The notes beneath the pieces were generated by a model. It did no database searches, was not told the DNA's origin, and saw only the letters and a program-made list of their open reading frames with translations. This document shows positions 16,487 through 24,981 of a stretch of DNA of 36,234 nucleotides, one piece after another (within the stretch, counting starts at the first letter, position 1; each line of letters opens with the position of its first letter). The DNA comes from Candidatus Enterococcus wittei (GTDB lineage Bacteria; Bacillota; Bacilli; Lactobacillales; Enterococcaceae), in contig NZ_NGMO01000002.1 in the NCBI RefSeq assembly GCF_002140175.1, forward strand, positions 349,044-385,277, read 5' to 3'. Position numbers and translations under genes: made by a program.

Positions 16487-17566
16487 ATGGATGAAAAGAC
16501 ATTTCAACGTATTAAAGAACTAACAGAATTACAAGGGACAAGTGGCTTTGAACAAGATATCCGAGCATACATGGAACAGCATATGGAGCCGTTAGTGGAT
16601 GAACTTCAACTAGATGGTTTGGGAGGCATCTTTGGCTTACGTCACCATCAAGAAGCAGATGCACCTCGTGTCATGGTGGCAGCGCATATGGATGAAGTAG
16701 GCTTCATGTTGACACAAATCCAAGAAAATGGCTTATTTAAAGTGGTTCCTTTGGGTGGTTGGAATCCATATGTAGTTTCTGCACAACGCTTTACATTGAA
16801 AACATCAACGGGTAAAAATTATCCATGTATCTCTTCTTCCGTCCCACCACATTTACTGCGAGGAACAAGTGGACAAAAATCAGTTGAAGTCACAGATATT
16901 TTATTTGATGCAGGATTTGAGTCTCGGGAAGAAGCCATGAGTTTTGGCGTATTACCAGGAGATACGATCGTACCATTTGCTGAAACGATCAAAACTGCCA
17001 ATGGAAAAAATATCATCAGTAAATCTTGGGACAATCGCTATGGTTGTACAATGGTCTTGGAAGCATTAGAAGCTTTAGAAAAAGAAACCTTGGGACATAC
17101 ATTGATTGCAGGTGCAAATGTGCAAGAAGAAGTAGGACTTCGTGGTTCAAAAGCCTCTGTCAATAAGTTTAAACCAGATCTATTTTTTGCCGTTGACTGT
17201 TCCGCAGCGGATGATACTGTCACAAAAAATGGTACCTTTGGACATTTAGGAGAAGGAACATTGATGCGTATCCAAGATCCTGGATTGATCATGTTGCCTC
17301 GCTTACGTGAATATTTGTTGGATATTGCGGAAACAAATAACATCCCTTACCAATATTTTGTTTCAAAAGGTGGAACAGATGCAGGTGCTGCACACACGCA
17401 AAACGAAGGTATTCCAAGTACAGTTATCGGTGTTGTAGGGCGTTACATCCATACACATCAAACAATGTTTAGCATCCGTGATTTTGAAGCTGCTAGAGAA
17501 ATGTTGATCCAAACCTTAAAAGGCTTGGATAAATCAACGGTCAATACGATCGTTTACGGAAAATAA
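16487..17566 (+). CDS. pepA: Glutamyl aminopeptidase PepA (M42 family)
   Basis: 359 residues, full length for M42. Metal and catalytic residues expected of the family are visible: AAHMDEVGF (H68), KSWDNRYG (D in NR-G context), NVQEEVGLRG (catalytic EE pair), AVDCSAADD and the late RYIHTHQTMFS His. It forms large cytoplasmic tetrahedral assemblies that remove N-terminal Glu/Asp and helps use imported peptides. The start is unusual: in-frame TAG at 16472 forces initiation at or after 16475, yet the only strong ribosome site (AAAGGAG, 16451-16457) is 29 nt before the ATG, with a small hairpin GTCTGA/TTAGAC between them. Confidence 0.92.
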   Translation: MDEKTFQRIKELTELQGTSGFEQDIRAYMEQHMEPLVDELQLDGLGGIFGLRHHQEADAPRVMVAAHMDEVGFMLTQIQENGLFKVVPLGGWNPYVVSAQRFTLKTSTGKNYPCISSSVPPHLLRGTSGQKSVEVTDILFDAGFESREEAMSFGVLPGDTIVPFAETIKTANGKNIISKSWDNRYGCTMVLEALEALEKETLGHTLIAGANVQEEVGLRGSKASVNKFKPDLFFAVDCSAADDTVTKNGTFGHLGEGTLMRIQDPGLIMLPRLREYLLDIAETNNIPYQYFVSKGGTDAGAAHTQNEGIPSTVIGVVGRYIHTHQTMFSIRDFEAAREMLIQTLKGLDKSTVNTIVYGK

Positions 17567-17612
17567 ACAAAGCTTAAATTAATAATAAAGGACTGCCTAT
17601 TCCTTTTTGAGA

Positions 17613-17669
17613 ATAAAACGAAGAATCTGAAAATAGTTTTTCTATTTTCGCTTCTCGTTTTATTTTTTT
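17613..17669 (+). terminator. pepA terminator
   Basis: ATAAAACGA-GAA-GAAAATAG / CTATTTTC-TTC-CGTTTTAT with loop TTTTT, then a T run, starting 47 bp after the pepA stop. Confidence 0.85.
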
Positions 17670-17774
17670 GATTTCTTACTAAAAATTCGTTTATTTAAAC
17701 TGTATTTAATCATGATGAGGTCACTAGATAAGAGGTGTCTATCCACTGATTTTTTGAACAAATCAAGTTATAAG

Positions 17775-17803
17775 TTGGTCGGTTTTTAGTAAAGGTGTAT
17801 AAT
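17775..17803 (+). promoter_or_regulatory. Promoter of the thioredoxin-like/usp unit
   Basis: TTGGTC (17775-17780), a 17-bp spacer, and TATAAT (17798-17803), 35 bp before the first start codon. Confidence 0.65.
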
Positions 17804-17837
17804 TTAAGTAAGAAATACGAGAAAGAGGCGTGATTGA

Positions 17838-18161
17838 ATGATTATTCCTAAGAATATTGAAGAAGTAGCAAGTTATGTAGAAAAGGGGAATCATGTATTT
17901 TTCTTTACAGCAGATTGGTGTGGTGACTGCCGTTTCATCAAGCCAAAAATGCCTGAGATAGAAAACGATTTTTCTGATTGGTCATTCGTGGAGATCGACC
18001 GTGACGCGTATATCGATCTTACTGCTGAATGGAATATTTTTGGCATTCCAAGTTTCGTGGTCATCAAAGATGGGAAAGAGTTAGGTCGCTTGGTGAATAA
18101 AGACCGTAAAACAAAAGAAGAGATTGAAGATTTCTTAACTCAAACAATCAAAGGCTTCTGA
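17838..18161 (+). CDS. ytpP: Thioredoxin-like protein, YtpP type
   Basis: 107 residues of thioredoxin fold. The active site is WCGDC (about residues 27-31) rather than WCGPC, with the cis-proline in FGIPSFVV. YtpP-type proteins are cytoplasmic thiol-disulfide exchangers linked to low-molecular-weight thiol stress in bacilli. Start at 17838 has an AGAGG site upstream. It is followed after 14 bp by a universal stress gene and, beyond a terminator, by ytpR; in Bacillus ytpP and ytpR are also near neighbours. Confidence 0.82.
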   Translation: MIIPKNIEEVASYVEKGNHVFFFTADWCGDCRFIKPKMPEIENDFSDWSFVEIDRDAYIDLTAEWNIFGIPSFVVIKDGKELGRLVNKDRKTKEEIEDFLTQTIKGF

Positions 18162-18175
18162 TAGGAGTGAAAAGG

Positions 18176-18646
18176 ATGGAACAAACATACAAAAATATAT
18201 TAGTGGGAATTGATGGCAGTGATCAAGCATTTTCAGCTTTTAAAAAAGCAGTCGAAGTTGCTCGTAGGAATATGGGGACAGTCTATGTTGCCAATGTTAT
18301 TGATCAGCAATTTTATCAATTTATGGGGTATACCCCAATTGATCAATCCTTGATCGAACAGCAGACAGAAACAGCCAAACAAATGATTGACGAGTGTAAA
18401 GCATACGGACAATCCGTCAATTATCAAAAAATTGAAGGAATCATTGCCTATGGTTCGGTGAGACAATCAATGGCCGTAAATCTACCTAAAAAATATAACA
18501 TTGATCTTATCATGGTCGGACAATCAGGGTTAAATGCAGTCGAACGCTTCATGACAGGTAGCGTAGCAAACTACGTGATCCGACAAGCACCTTGTGATGT
18601 CTTAATCGTTTCTGAACCTGAAGAAGTGAAAACTGAACGCTCTTAA
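18176..18646 (+). CDS. Universal stress protein, UspA family
   Basis: 156 residues, one Usp domain. It opens with YKNILVGIDGSDQA (the DGS substrate loop) and closes with the ATP-binding pattern G-2x-G-9x-GS in VGQSGLNAVERFMTGSVA, so it belongs to the nucleotide-binding UspA-FG type. ATG 18176 is chosen over the GTG at 18167 because AGGAG lies 8 nt before it. Cotranscribed with the thioredoxin-like gene. Cytoplasmic dimer, role in stress survival; precise function unknown. Confidence 0.88.
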   Translation: MEQTYKNILVGIDGSDQAFSAFKKAVEVARRNMGTVYVANVIDQQFYQFMGYTPIDQSLIEQQTETAKQMIDECKAYGQSVNYQKIEGIIAYGSVRQSMAVNLPKKYNIDLIMVGQSGLNAVERFMTGSVANYVIRQAPCDVLIVSEPEEVKTERS

Positions 18647-18654
18647 AAAATGAG

Positions 18655-18697
18655 AAAAAATGAACTGTGTTTTGAAAAAGCAAGTTCGTTTTTTTTC
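18655..18697 (+). terminator. Terminator after usp
   Basis: AAAATGAACT / AGTTCGTTTT with a loop of about 16 nt, followed by a long T run. Confidence 0.8.
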
Positions 18698-18780
18698 TTC
18701 TATCAATCCTGATATTTTGAATCCTTTTCATAATTTTTTATGCAGAACAGGCATTTTTTTGTTAAGATAAAGTGAATCTT

Positions 18781-18871
18781 ACTTAGTAGGAACTAAGTAT
18801 GGAAAATTAACTGCGAGTCTGCTAGAATTTTGTCGTTTGATGCATTTGAAACCATCAGACATGACTCGTAG
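18781..18871 (+). ncRNA. Structured 5' leader candidate upstream of ytpR
   Basis: Two elements precede ytpR. The first is a hairpin ACTTAGT/ACTAAGT (18781-18798). The second is a larger domain closed by a 9-bp stem CTGCGAGTC / GACTCGTAG (18811-18819 with 18863-18871, one G-U pair) enclosing TGATG/CATCA (18838-18857). A competing pairing GTCTG/CAGAC (18817-18821 with 18856-18860) would break the closing stem, as in a switch. No T-box sequence (GGGTGGNACC) is present. Function is inference. Confidence 0.4.
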
Positions 18872-18910
18872 ATAATTTGATTTTGAACACTTGATAATGG
18901 AGGAGACAAA

Positions 18911-19516
18911 ATGATTTTTGCTTATAATCCCGCACATGTTGGTGATACATTAATGGTTATTGTAGCGGATGATAAAGGAACAGAAAATAAAGTAAGCCGT
19001 AAATGGAATGTCGCACAAATCAAAGATGAATCAGGACAGATCGTTGCTTGGAATTTTTTCCATATTTCTGATCATTTAACCATTGAAGGAAATGGACAAG
19101 TGAAACTTACTGAAGACCAAGTGGCTGAGTTGAACCGTTTGATCAAAGAAGCTGGATTTGAAGAAATTCTTGAGATAGACAATGAACCAAAAATCGTGGT
19201 GGGGTATGTTCAAACATGTGAACCTCACCCAGATTCAGATCATCTTTCAATTACGCAAACACAAGTGGACGATGGACAAGTGTTACAAATCGTTTGTGGT
19301 GCACCAAATATCGAAGCTGGTCAAAAAGTAGTCGTAGCAAAACCAGGTGCGATGATGCCCGATGGACTAATGATTTGGCCGGGAGCTTTACGTGGCGTGA
19401 AAAGTGACGGGATGATTTGTTCAGCAAAAGAACTACATTTGCCAGACGCACCTGAAAAAAAAGGTATCCTTGTCTTACCTGAAGATGCCGTAGTTGGCGA
19501 AGAATTCTTAAAATAA
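18911..19516 (+). CDS. ytpR: YtpR-like protein with tRNA-binding (EMAP/PheT B2-type) domain
   Basis: 201 residues. The N-terminal ~90 residues match the DUF4479 part of YtpR; residues ~93-198 form the OB-fold tRNA-binding domain shared with PheT and MetG C-termini (VVGYVQTCEPHPDSDHLSITQ, IVCGAPNIEAGQKVVVAKPGA, LRGVKSDGMICSAKEL). Stand-alone, cytoplasmic; its RNA partner and role are not well defined. Start at 18911 has GGAGG upstream. It is preceded by a possible structured leader and followed by a strong terminator, so it is transcribed alone. Confidence 0.88.
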   Translation: MIFAYNPAHVGDTLMVIVADDKGTENKVSRKWNVAQIKDESGQIVAWNFFHISDHLTIEGNGQVKLTEDQVAELNRLIKEAGFEEILEIDNEPKIVVGYVQTCEPHPDSDHLSITQTQVDDGQVLQIVCGAPNIEAGQKVVVAKPGAMMPDGLMIWPGALRGVKSDGMICSAKELHLPDAPEKKGILVLPEDAVVGEEFLK

Positions 19517-19618
19517 AGATTGAAAATTATTCCCAGAGAAAAATTTTTGTAAAGCTATCAGGTGTATCAATTGAAGTAGAGGATACTTTCTACTAAGCAT
19601 CAACAGTAGCGCAAAGAT

Positions 19619-19681
19619 AGAAAAAGCCGGAGAATTCGAAAATATGATTTCATATTTTCGGGATTCTCCGGCTTTTTTATA
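19619..19681. terminator. Bidirectional terminator between ytpR and htrA
   Basis: AAAAAGCCGGAGAA...TTCTCCGGCTTTTTT with an inner CGAAAATATG/CATATTTTCG stem. A and T tracts flank both sides. The genes are convergent. Confidence 0.92.
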
Positions 19682-19702
19682 GTGTCATGTGTAGTCTTTT
19701 TC

Positions 19703-20986
19703 TTAATCGTTTGAGTTATTTTGTTTTAAAGCAGACTGATCAATCGTCAGCTCAACGGTTGTAGTCTTTTTGTCTGATCCTTGGTAGTAAGTGATTTTAA
19801 CGGAATCCCCTACTTTTTTACCGTATAGTACGGATTGTAATTCTACTCCAGAAGAAACTTTGGTACCATCGATTTCTGTGATGACATCATATTGTTTCAA
19901 GCCGGCTTTTTCTGCTGGGGTAGCAGGTTGTACAGAGTTGATGATCACGCCATTTGTCACAGAAGAAGGGATTTTCAAGATTTGTTCTTGTTGTTGGGTA
20001 GAAACAGCAGACAAGTCTACCATCGTAATCCCAAGAGCTGGACGAGTTACTTTACCGTCTTTTTCTAATTGATTGATGATATTGACAACATCATCACTTG
20101 GGATCGCAAAGCCCATTCCTTCGACACTCACATTTGAGGCAGATTCTGAAGTCGTTGCAATTTTGCTTGAGTTGATTCCAATTACTTGTCCTTCGATGTT
20201 CACTAGAGGACCACCAGAGTTTCCTGGGTTGATAGCTGCATCTGTTTGGATCGCATTGATATTCACTGTTTCGCCTGATTCATTTGAACTGGTTACTTGA
20301 CGATTCAATGAAGAGATGATTCCTGATGTTACAGAGTTAGCGTATTGAGAGCCTAATGGTGAGCCGATAGCAATGGCAGGTTCACCGACTTTCAATGTGT
20401 TTGAATCGCCAAATGAAGCAACGGTGTCTACTTTATCTGCACTGATTTTCAAAACAGCTAAGTCCGTATAAGCATCTGTACCAACCAATTCTGCTTTTAC
20501 TTTCGTGCCGTCTTTTAATAAAACTTCTAATCCTTGTTGTCCATCTACTACATGATTATTAGTGACGATATAAGCTGTATTGCCATCTTTTTTGTAGATG
20601 ACCCCACTTCCTTCACTATAAGCTTCTAAATCACCATCTTCAGAACTTTCTTGTTGTTGCTGCCCAAATAAAGAACCAAAGTCGTTCGAAGAACTTTGCC
20701 GCTGTAAATTAATCACAGAAACTACTGCGCCTTGTACTTTTTCAACAGCGGAAGTAATATCAGAGTCTACATTGACTTTGACATTTTCCACTACAGTTTC
20801 TCCTGATGCATTTTGAGTGCCACTAGATGTCGTAGTGGAAGGATTTCCAGCACCAGTTACTCCATAAAAAATACCAGCGGTCAATAGTCCCCCTATTACG
20901 CCTCCTACTAAGCCGAGACCAAGTTTGCGCCAGATACCATTTGATTTTTTCTTTTTCATGTTCGGTGTCACATCTTTTCTGTTCAT
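19703..20986 (-). CDS. htrA: HtrA/DegP-family serine protease with one PDZ domain
   Basis: 427 residues. A short basic N-terminus and a Gly-rich membrane anchor (about 22-46) place the protease outside the membrane. The trypsin-like domain has the triad H145 (TNNHVV), D175 (YTDLAVL) and S257 (NPGNSGGP). A single PDZ domain (about 320-415; ITMVDLS..., AEKAGLKQYDVITEIDG) follows. It degrades misfolded exported proteins. A Gln/Ser linker (97-116) precedes the catalytic domain. Start at 20986 has GGAGG 7 nt upstream. In streptococci and lactococci htrA lies beside oriC with rlmH; here too rlmH is the next gene, divergent. Confidence 0.94.
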   Translation of the reverse strand: MNRKDVTPNMKKKKSNGIWRKLGLGLVGGVIGGLLTAGIFYGVTGAGNPSTTTSSGTQNASGETVVENVKVNVDSDITSAVEKVQGAVVSVINLQRQSSSNDFGSLFGQQQQESSEDGDLEAYSEGSGVIYKKDGNTAYIVTNNHVVDGQQGLEVLLKDGTKVKAELVGTDAYTDLAVLKISADKVDTVASFGDSNTLKVGEPAIAIGSPLGSQYANSVTSGIISSLNRQVTSSNESGETVNINAIQTDAAINPGNSGGPLVNIEGQVIGINSSKIATTSESASNVSVEGMGFAIPSDDVVNIINQLEKDGKVTRPALGITMVDLSAVSTQQQEQILKIPSSVTNGVIINSVQPATPAEKAGLKQYDVITEIDGTKVSSGVELQSVLYGKKVGDSVKITYYQGSDKKTTTVELTIDQSALKQNNSND

Positions 20987-21023
20987 GTGATCTGCCTCCA
21001 GTTATTATTTTATTGATAAGCTA

Positions 21024-21063
21024 AGTATAGACTTATTTGCTAAAATTAGTCTACTTCTAGACT
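21024..21063 (-). promoter_or_regulatory. htrA promoter region with dyad AGTCTA-cttc-TAGACT
   Basis: On the minus strand TATACT (21029-21024) can serve as -10. A perfect 6-bp dyad (21048-21063) lies where the -35 region should be, so it may be an operator. A related TAAGT/ACTTA dyad covers the -10. No CiaR-type TTTAAG direct repeat is seen. Confidence 0.35.
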
Positions 21064-21128
21064 GTGAACTTTTTATGAAAAACTTTAGGAAAAATCATTG
21101 TTTTCAGATGAAAAAAACGAAAAAATAG

Positions 21129-21324
21129 TTTTCCACAGGGATTGTGTAAAACTATTTGTAAAAACCGCTAACAAGTACGCGAAAAAGTTATGAACAAGAT
21201 GTGGATAAAGTGGAAAAATCGGTGCAAAACATATGTTTGCTTAAGAAATACTTATAAAATAAGCAACGAAATAGGTCTTTTCTGTGGATAAACCTGTGGA
21301 TGATGTGCATAACTATGTGGGAAA
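21129..21324. promoter_or_regulatory. Cluster of DnaA-box-like 9-mers with adjoining AT-rich stretch
   Basis: Exact TTATCCACA boxes (reverse orientation) at 21200-21208 and 21283-21291. TTATGCACA at 21304-21312 (reverse), TTTTCCACA at 21129-21137 (forward), TTTTACACA at 21143-21151 (reverse) and TCATCCACA at 21295-21303 (reverse) are one base off or match TTWTNCACA. TGTGGGAAA (21316-21324) is a weaker one. Directly after lies a nearly pure A/T segment (21325-21358) like a DNA-unwinding element. dnaA, dnaN and rpmH are not in the window. Whether it is an origin, a DnaA titration site or a relic is open. Confidence 0.55.
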
Positions 21325-21532
21325 ACTTTTTAACAATTAAAATTAATAAACGAATAAAAGCACATATTCAGAGAAAAGAAGAAAGAAAAATAGGAAACAA
21401 TCACTCCATTTTTTCTTTTTTGTGTGTAAAAAAGAGTAAAATCTTTTGAACCAAGAATGAGAAACAAAAGTTCCTCCTGGGTAAGAGGAAAAAAATAGTT
21501 CCATTCAATTCAGAAGATCAAAATGTTTCTTT

Positions 21533-21562
21533 TTGAACATTTTTTATTAAAGCAGATATAAT
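21533..21562 (+). promoter_or_regulatory. rlmH promoter
   Basis: TTGAAC (21533-21538), an 18-bp spacer, TATAAT (21557-21562). A perfect 14-bp palindrome CTTATTATAATAAG (21583-21596) lies just downstream, near the expected +20, and could be an operator or a second -10. Confidence 0.6.
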
Positions 21563-21630
21563 AATGACTTCTAGTAGTGTCCTTATTATAATAAGAAGGA
21601 AGAAGAAATGTAGGATGAAAGGAAGCCATT

Positions 21631-22110
21631 ATGAATATAAAAATCATTTCAGTAGGTAAGTTAAAAGAAAAATATTTGATTCAAGGAATCAATGAATATG
21701 TGAAGCGACTAAAGGCCTATGGAAAAATCGAATTAGTCGAAGTGCCAGATGAGAAAGCACCCGAGAATCTCAGTGAAGCCCAAATGCGACAGGTGAAAGA
21801 AAAGGAAGGAGAACGGATCCTCGCAAAAATCAAAGAACAAGAATACGTTTATGCCTTAGCAATCCAAGGAGAAAACCCCACAAGTGAAGCATTTGCCAAG
21901 CAAATCGATCAACTAGGTATCCAAGGAAAAAGCCAATTAGTCTTTGTCATCGGTGGTTCTTTAGGCTTAAGCGATGCAGTGATGAAACGAAGCAATGCCC
22001 AAATCTCCTTTGGTAAAATGACTTATCCCCACCAATTAATGCGCCTGATCCTAGTCGAACAAATCTACCGCGCATTTCGGATCAATACAGGGGCTCCATA
22101 CCACAAATAA
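21631..22110 (+). CDS. rlmH: 23S rRNA pseudouridine-1915 N3-methyltransferase RlmH
   Basis: 159 residues, the standard RlmH/OrfX length. SPOUT-class trefoil-knot enzyme; SAM-binding [14 protein letters not shown] and the conserved C-terminal [12 protein letters not shown] are intact. It methylates pseudouridine 1915 in helix 69 of 23S rRNA. Start at 21631 has a GAAAGGAAG site. The 3' end of this gene is the SCC attachment site in staphylococci; here it is uninterrupted, but accessory genes begin right after it. Confidence 0.95.
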   Translation: MNIKIISVGKLKEKYLIQGINEYVKRLKAYGKIELVEVPDEKAPENLSEAQMRQVKEKEGERILAKIKEQEYVYALAIQGENPTSEAFAKQIDQLGIQGKSQLVFVIGGSLGLSDAVMKRSNAQISFGKMTYPHQLMRLILVEQIYRAFRINTGAPYHK

Positions 22111-22312
22111 TGATATTTTTTAAGAGAAAAAATTATCCCTATTTTAAATAATAGCAATAGGTAGTGGTAGGGAGAAATTTATAAATAACTTTTTTATTTG
22201 CTTTGGTAGCCAAGTAAGTTGCAAAAGAAAAATAGATACTGTTAAAAAGATAATGTAGACATAGAAACAAATACGTAAAATTTTAGTTAGAATAATGGCA
22301 AGGAGAAAAAAC

Positions 22313-22862
22313 ATGATAGATGAAAAAAAGTGTTTAAAAAATCTATTAGAGGATATGGATGATATTGAAGAAAACTATCTAAATGGACTGGGAAAACAAA
22401 TATATTTCAGATACTTAAGCTATCTAAAAATGAAATAAGACATAGTAATTTTTTAGCTTTTTTGTTTGCTCCAAATGAAACCCACAATTTATCTGATGAG
22501 TTTTTTAAAATGTTTTTGAAAAGGTATATAGATTCTAATGATGATACCAAAGCTGCTATCAATTATTTTGATGCTTTACTTAATAGCTATGAAGATTTAA
22601 TTGTTTACAGAGAAAATAAGAATATTGATATTTTATTGGTATCGGAAAAAAATAAAATAGTGGTGTGCATCGAAAATAAAATTCTGTCTTCGGAGTCTGG
22701 AGGGCAACTTAATAAATACCAAAGATATATAGAACGCAATTATTCTAACTATAAAAAAATTTTTGTTTTTTAACTCCAGATGGAAATGAACCCACAAATC
22801 CTAGTTGGGGCATAATTACTTACAAGAATATCGTTGAAGAGAGTGTAAAATATTTTGTGTAA
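22313..22862 (+). pseudogene. PD-(D/E)XK nuclease-like gene (PDDEXK_4 type), two frameshifts, cut by an IS
   Basis: ATG 22313 has AAGGAG 8 nt upstream. The first frame reads MIDEKKCLKNLLEDMDDIEE... and stops after 41 codons. From about 22397 another frame continues it as IFQILKLSKNEIRHSNFLAF, then the nuclease core DILLVSEKNKIVVCIENKI (Asp plus E-x-K motif). It stops at IFVF, where one missing T in a T-run would restore LTPDGNEPTNPSWGIITY. The last codons lie inside the IS terminal repeat. Relatives are restriction- or phage-defence-associated nucleases, usually about 350 residues or more, so the C-terminal half is lost. Not functional as it stands. Confidence 0.75.
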
Positions 22863-24149
22863 ATAGAAAAAAGGAAGTCCCTTCTGTAGAATAGAGTTAC
22901 CACAACACATTCACAGAAAAGAGGACTTCCATATGAACGATTTTACTACAGAAATTATGGAAACACTAATCAATAAAGGTGATTTAGATGAATTATTTTG
23001 ATGTCATTTAGAATTAGCTGTTAATTCATTATTGCAGGCTGAATTAACAGCTTTTCTTGATTATGAAAAATATGATCGTGCTGGGTTCAATTCAGGTAAT
23101 TCCCGTAATGGGAATTATTCACGTTCATTCAGAACAGAGTATGGAGAATTAAATTTGGTGATTCCTAGAGATAGAAATGGTAAGTTTTCTCAACAAACTT
23201 TACCTGCTTATAAAAGAACCAATGACTCTTTAGAAACCACTATTATTCAGCTAGTTCAAAAAGGAATTACTATGTCTGAAATCTCTGAATTGATTGAAAA
23301 AATGTACGGGTATCACTATACGCCACAAACCATTTCAAATATGACTAAAATAGTTTCTGAAGATATTATTGCCTTTAAAGAAAGATCTTTAGAATCCAGA
23401 TACTCTGTCATTTTTATGGATGCTACTCACATTCCTTTAAAAAGACAAACTGTTTCAAAAGAAGCAGTTTATATTGTAATTGGTATTCGATTAGATGGAA
23501 CCAAAGAGGTTCTTGGGTTTAGTCTTTCTCCAACTGAATCTGCTTATGTTTGGAAAGAGATTCTTCAAGACCTAAAAGATCGTGGTTTAAAAGAAGTTTT
23601 ATTAGTCGTAACTGATGGTTTAAGTGGCATTAACGATAGTATTCATAGTGTTTATCCAAATGCTCAATTTCAACAATGTTGTGTCCATATATCTAGAAAT
23701 ATCGCTCATAAGGTTCGTGTTAGTGATCGACAAGAAATCTGTAGCGATTTCAAATTAGTTTATCAAGCAAGTTCAAAAGAAGAAGCAAATAATCAAATAA
23801 GGTTTATGATAGATAAATGGAAAAAGCAGTATCCACGAGTGGTTAAATTGCTCATGAATCCTGCTATATTAACCTTTTATAATTTCCCTCCGTCAATCAG
23901 AAGAACTATTTATTCAACTAATTTGATTGAAGGTTTTAACAAACAATTAAAGAAATATACCAAAAGAAAAGAGCAATTTCCTAATGAAGAATCTCTGGAG
24001 AGATTTCTAGTATCTCAATTCAACAACTATAATCAAAAGTTTCTATGCCGAGTTCATAAAGGTTTTAAAGAAATACATGATACATTAGAATCAATGTTTT
24101 AACTTGATCAACAGAATGGGCTTTTCCATTTACACATAATTCTTGACGC
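22839..24149 (+). mobile_element. IS256-family insertion sequence, copy A (degenerate)
   Basis: Element of about 1.31 kb (ends good to about 4 bp). Imperfect terminal repeats: left GTGTAAAATATTTTGTGTAA at 22843, right end read inward GCGTCAAGAATTATGTGTAA from 24149. No matching target duplication flanks it (left flank TCGTTGAA, right flank AACCGAAA), and it joins two truncated genes, so it probably mediated a deletion. Its coding sequence has an internal stop. Confidence 0.85.
22933..24102 (+). pseudogene. IS256-family transposase of copy A, nonsense at codon 23
   Basis: The frame begins at ATG 22933, in the same place as in copy B, and codon 23 (22999-23001) is TGA where copy B has an Arg codon; a CGA to TGA transition explains it. 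The rest (LTAFLDYEKYDRAGFNSGNS... to the end) is intact, keeping the family's DDE positions (FMDATHIPLKR, VTDGLSGI, STNLIEGFNK). A shorter product from the TTG at 23032 is conceivable but would lack the N-terminus. Related to but clearly diverged from copy B, so the two were not recently duplicated. Confidence 0.88.
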
Positions 24150-24708
24150 AACCGAAAAGATGTCTCGTGTCTGTTCGGATATTAACACAATAACTAGTAG
24201 AATAGGTCTGACTAAAGCAATGCATATGGTACTAAAATACAATCAAGAAGATCCTTCTGTGCCTAAAACCTATGAAGCAATTGATTTAATTATTGTCGAT
24301 GAAATTGATCGTTTAAAGCTTCAGCATTTAGAACAGCTAAGAGATATTTATGATAGAAATGATTTGGCAATGGTTCTTATCGGTATGCCTGGTATTGAAA
24401 AAAGGTTGTCTCGTTATCCGCAACTTTACTCTCGCATAGGATTTCCGCATGAATTTGATAACCTTAGTAAGGATGAAACATACCATATTTTGGAATACAA
24501 ATGGTCAGACTTAGGAATTGATATTAAGTTAGAAGACTTTTCTGATTATGAAGCTATCACAACTATCATTAAAATCACAAAAGGTAATTTTAGGCTTATT
24601 CATCGTTTATTTGCACAGATTGATCGTATTTTAAGAATCAATCAAATGGATAAGATTACTGTAGAAGTTGTCGAAGCAGCAAGAGATAGTTTAGTGATAG
24701 GTATATAA
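24150..24708 (+). pseudogene. 5'-truncated TniB/TnsC-like AAA ATPase of a transposition system
   Basis: About 185 codons are open up to the IS edge. The Walker B motif LIIVDEIDRL and sensor-1 region VLIGMPGIEKRLSRYPQLYSRIGF are clear, followed by the lid domain. The Walker A part, which should lie about 60-100 residues upstream, is missing: copy A replaces it. These ATPases choose target sites and activate a Mu/TniA/TnsB-type transposase, of which no trace is seen. ATG 24160 has no ribosome site. A short perfect terminator follows the stop. Confidence 0.75.
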
Positions 24709-24734
24709 AAAGCTACCAAAAATTGGTAGCTTTT
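24708..24734 (+). terminator. Terminator of the TniB-like remnant
   Basis: AAAGCTACCAA / TTGGTAGCTTT with loop AAA, beginning at the stop codon itself. Confidence 0.85.
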
Positions 24735-24981
24735 GTCATTTATTACTGAAAATTTTTGCCATTTAAATAGAAAAGTAACACCTATTCGCAATAGGGCTGT
24801 CTTCGGTGTTGTACATGCTCGATATCTTCACAATTCGCAAATTTATTGTATCATAGAATAAAAGAAAAACTACTTCAGACTTTTTTAACTATTATCTCTT
24901 CAAAAAAATAGACCTTATTTGGTCTAACTTTTTTTGGGGGGAGCGCTTCATTAGTCTATTTTTTTATATTCTTACTTAGGT
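24735..24981. terminator. Gap with a bidirectional terminator TAGACC/GGTCTA
   Basis: TAGACC-ttattt-GGTCTA (24909-24926) has seven A before and a T run after it, so it ends transcripts from both sides; on the minus strand it serves the nucleotidyltransferase operon. Upstream, AACACC...GGTGTT (about 24778-24822) encloses CCTATT/AATAGG. The sequence TTTTGGGGGGAGCG at 24932-24945 recurs at 30421-30434. Confidence 0.6.

Noticed and set aside
18811..18871. T-box or tRNA-like element before ytpR
   Set aside because: The antiterminator signature GGGTGGNACC and a following terminator are absent, and the stems do not form a cloverleaf.
22111..22312. Possible attachment site repeat after rlmH
   Set aside because: No second copy of the rlmH 3' end (TACCACAAATAA) was found elsewhere in the window, so an integration boundary cannot be claimed.
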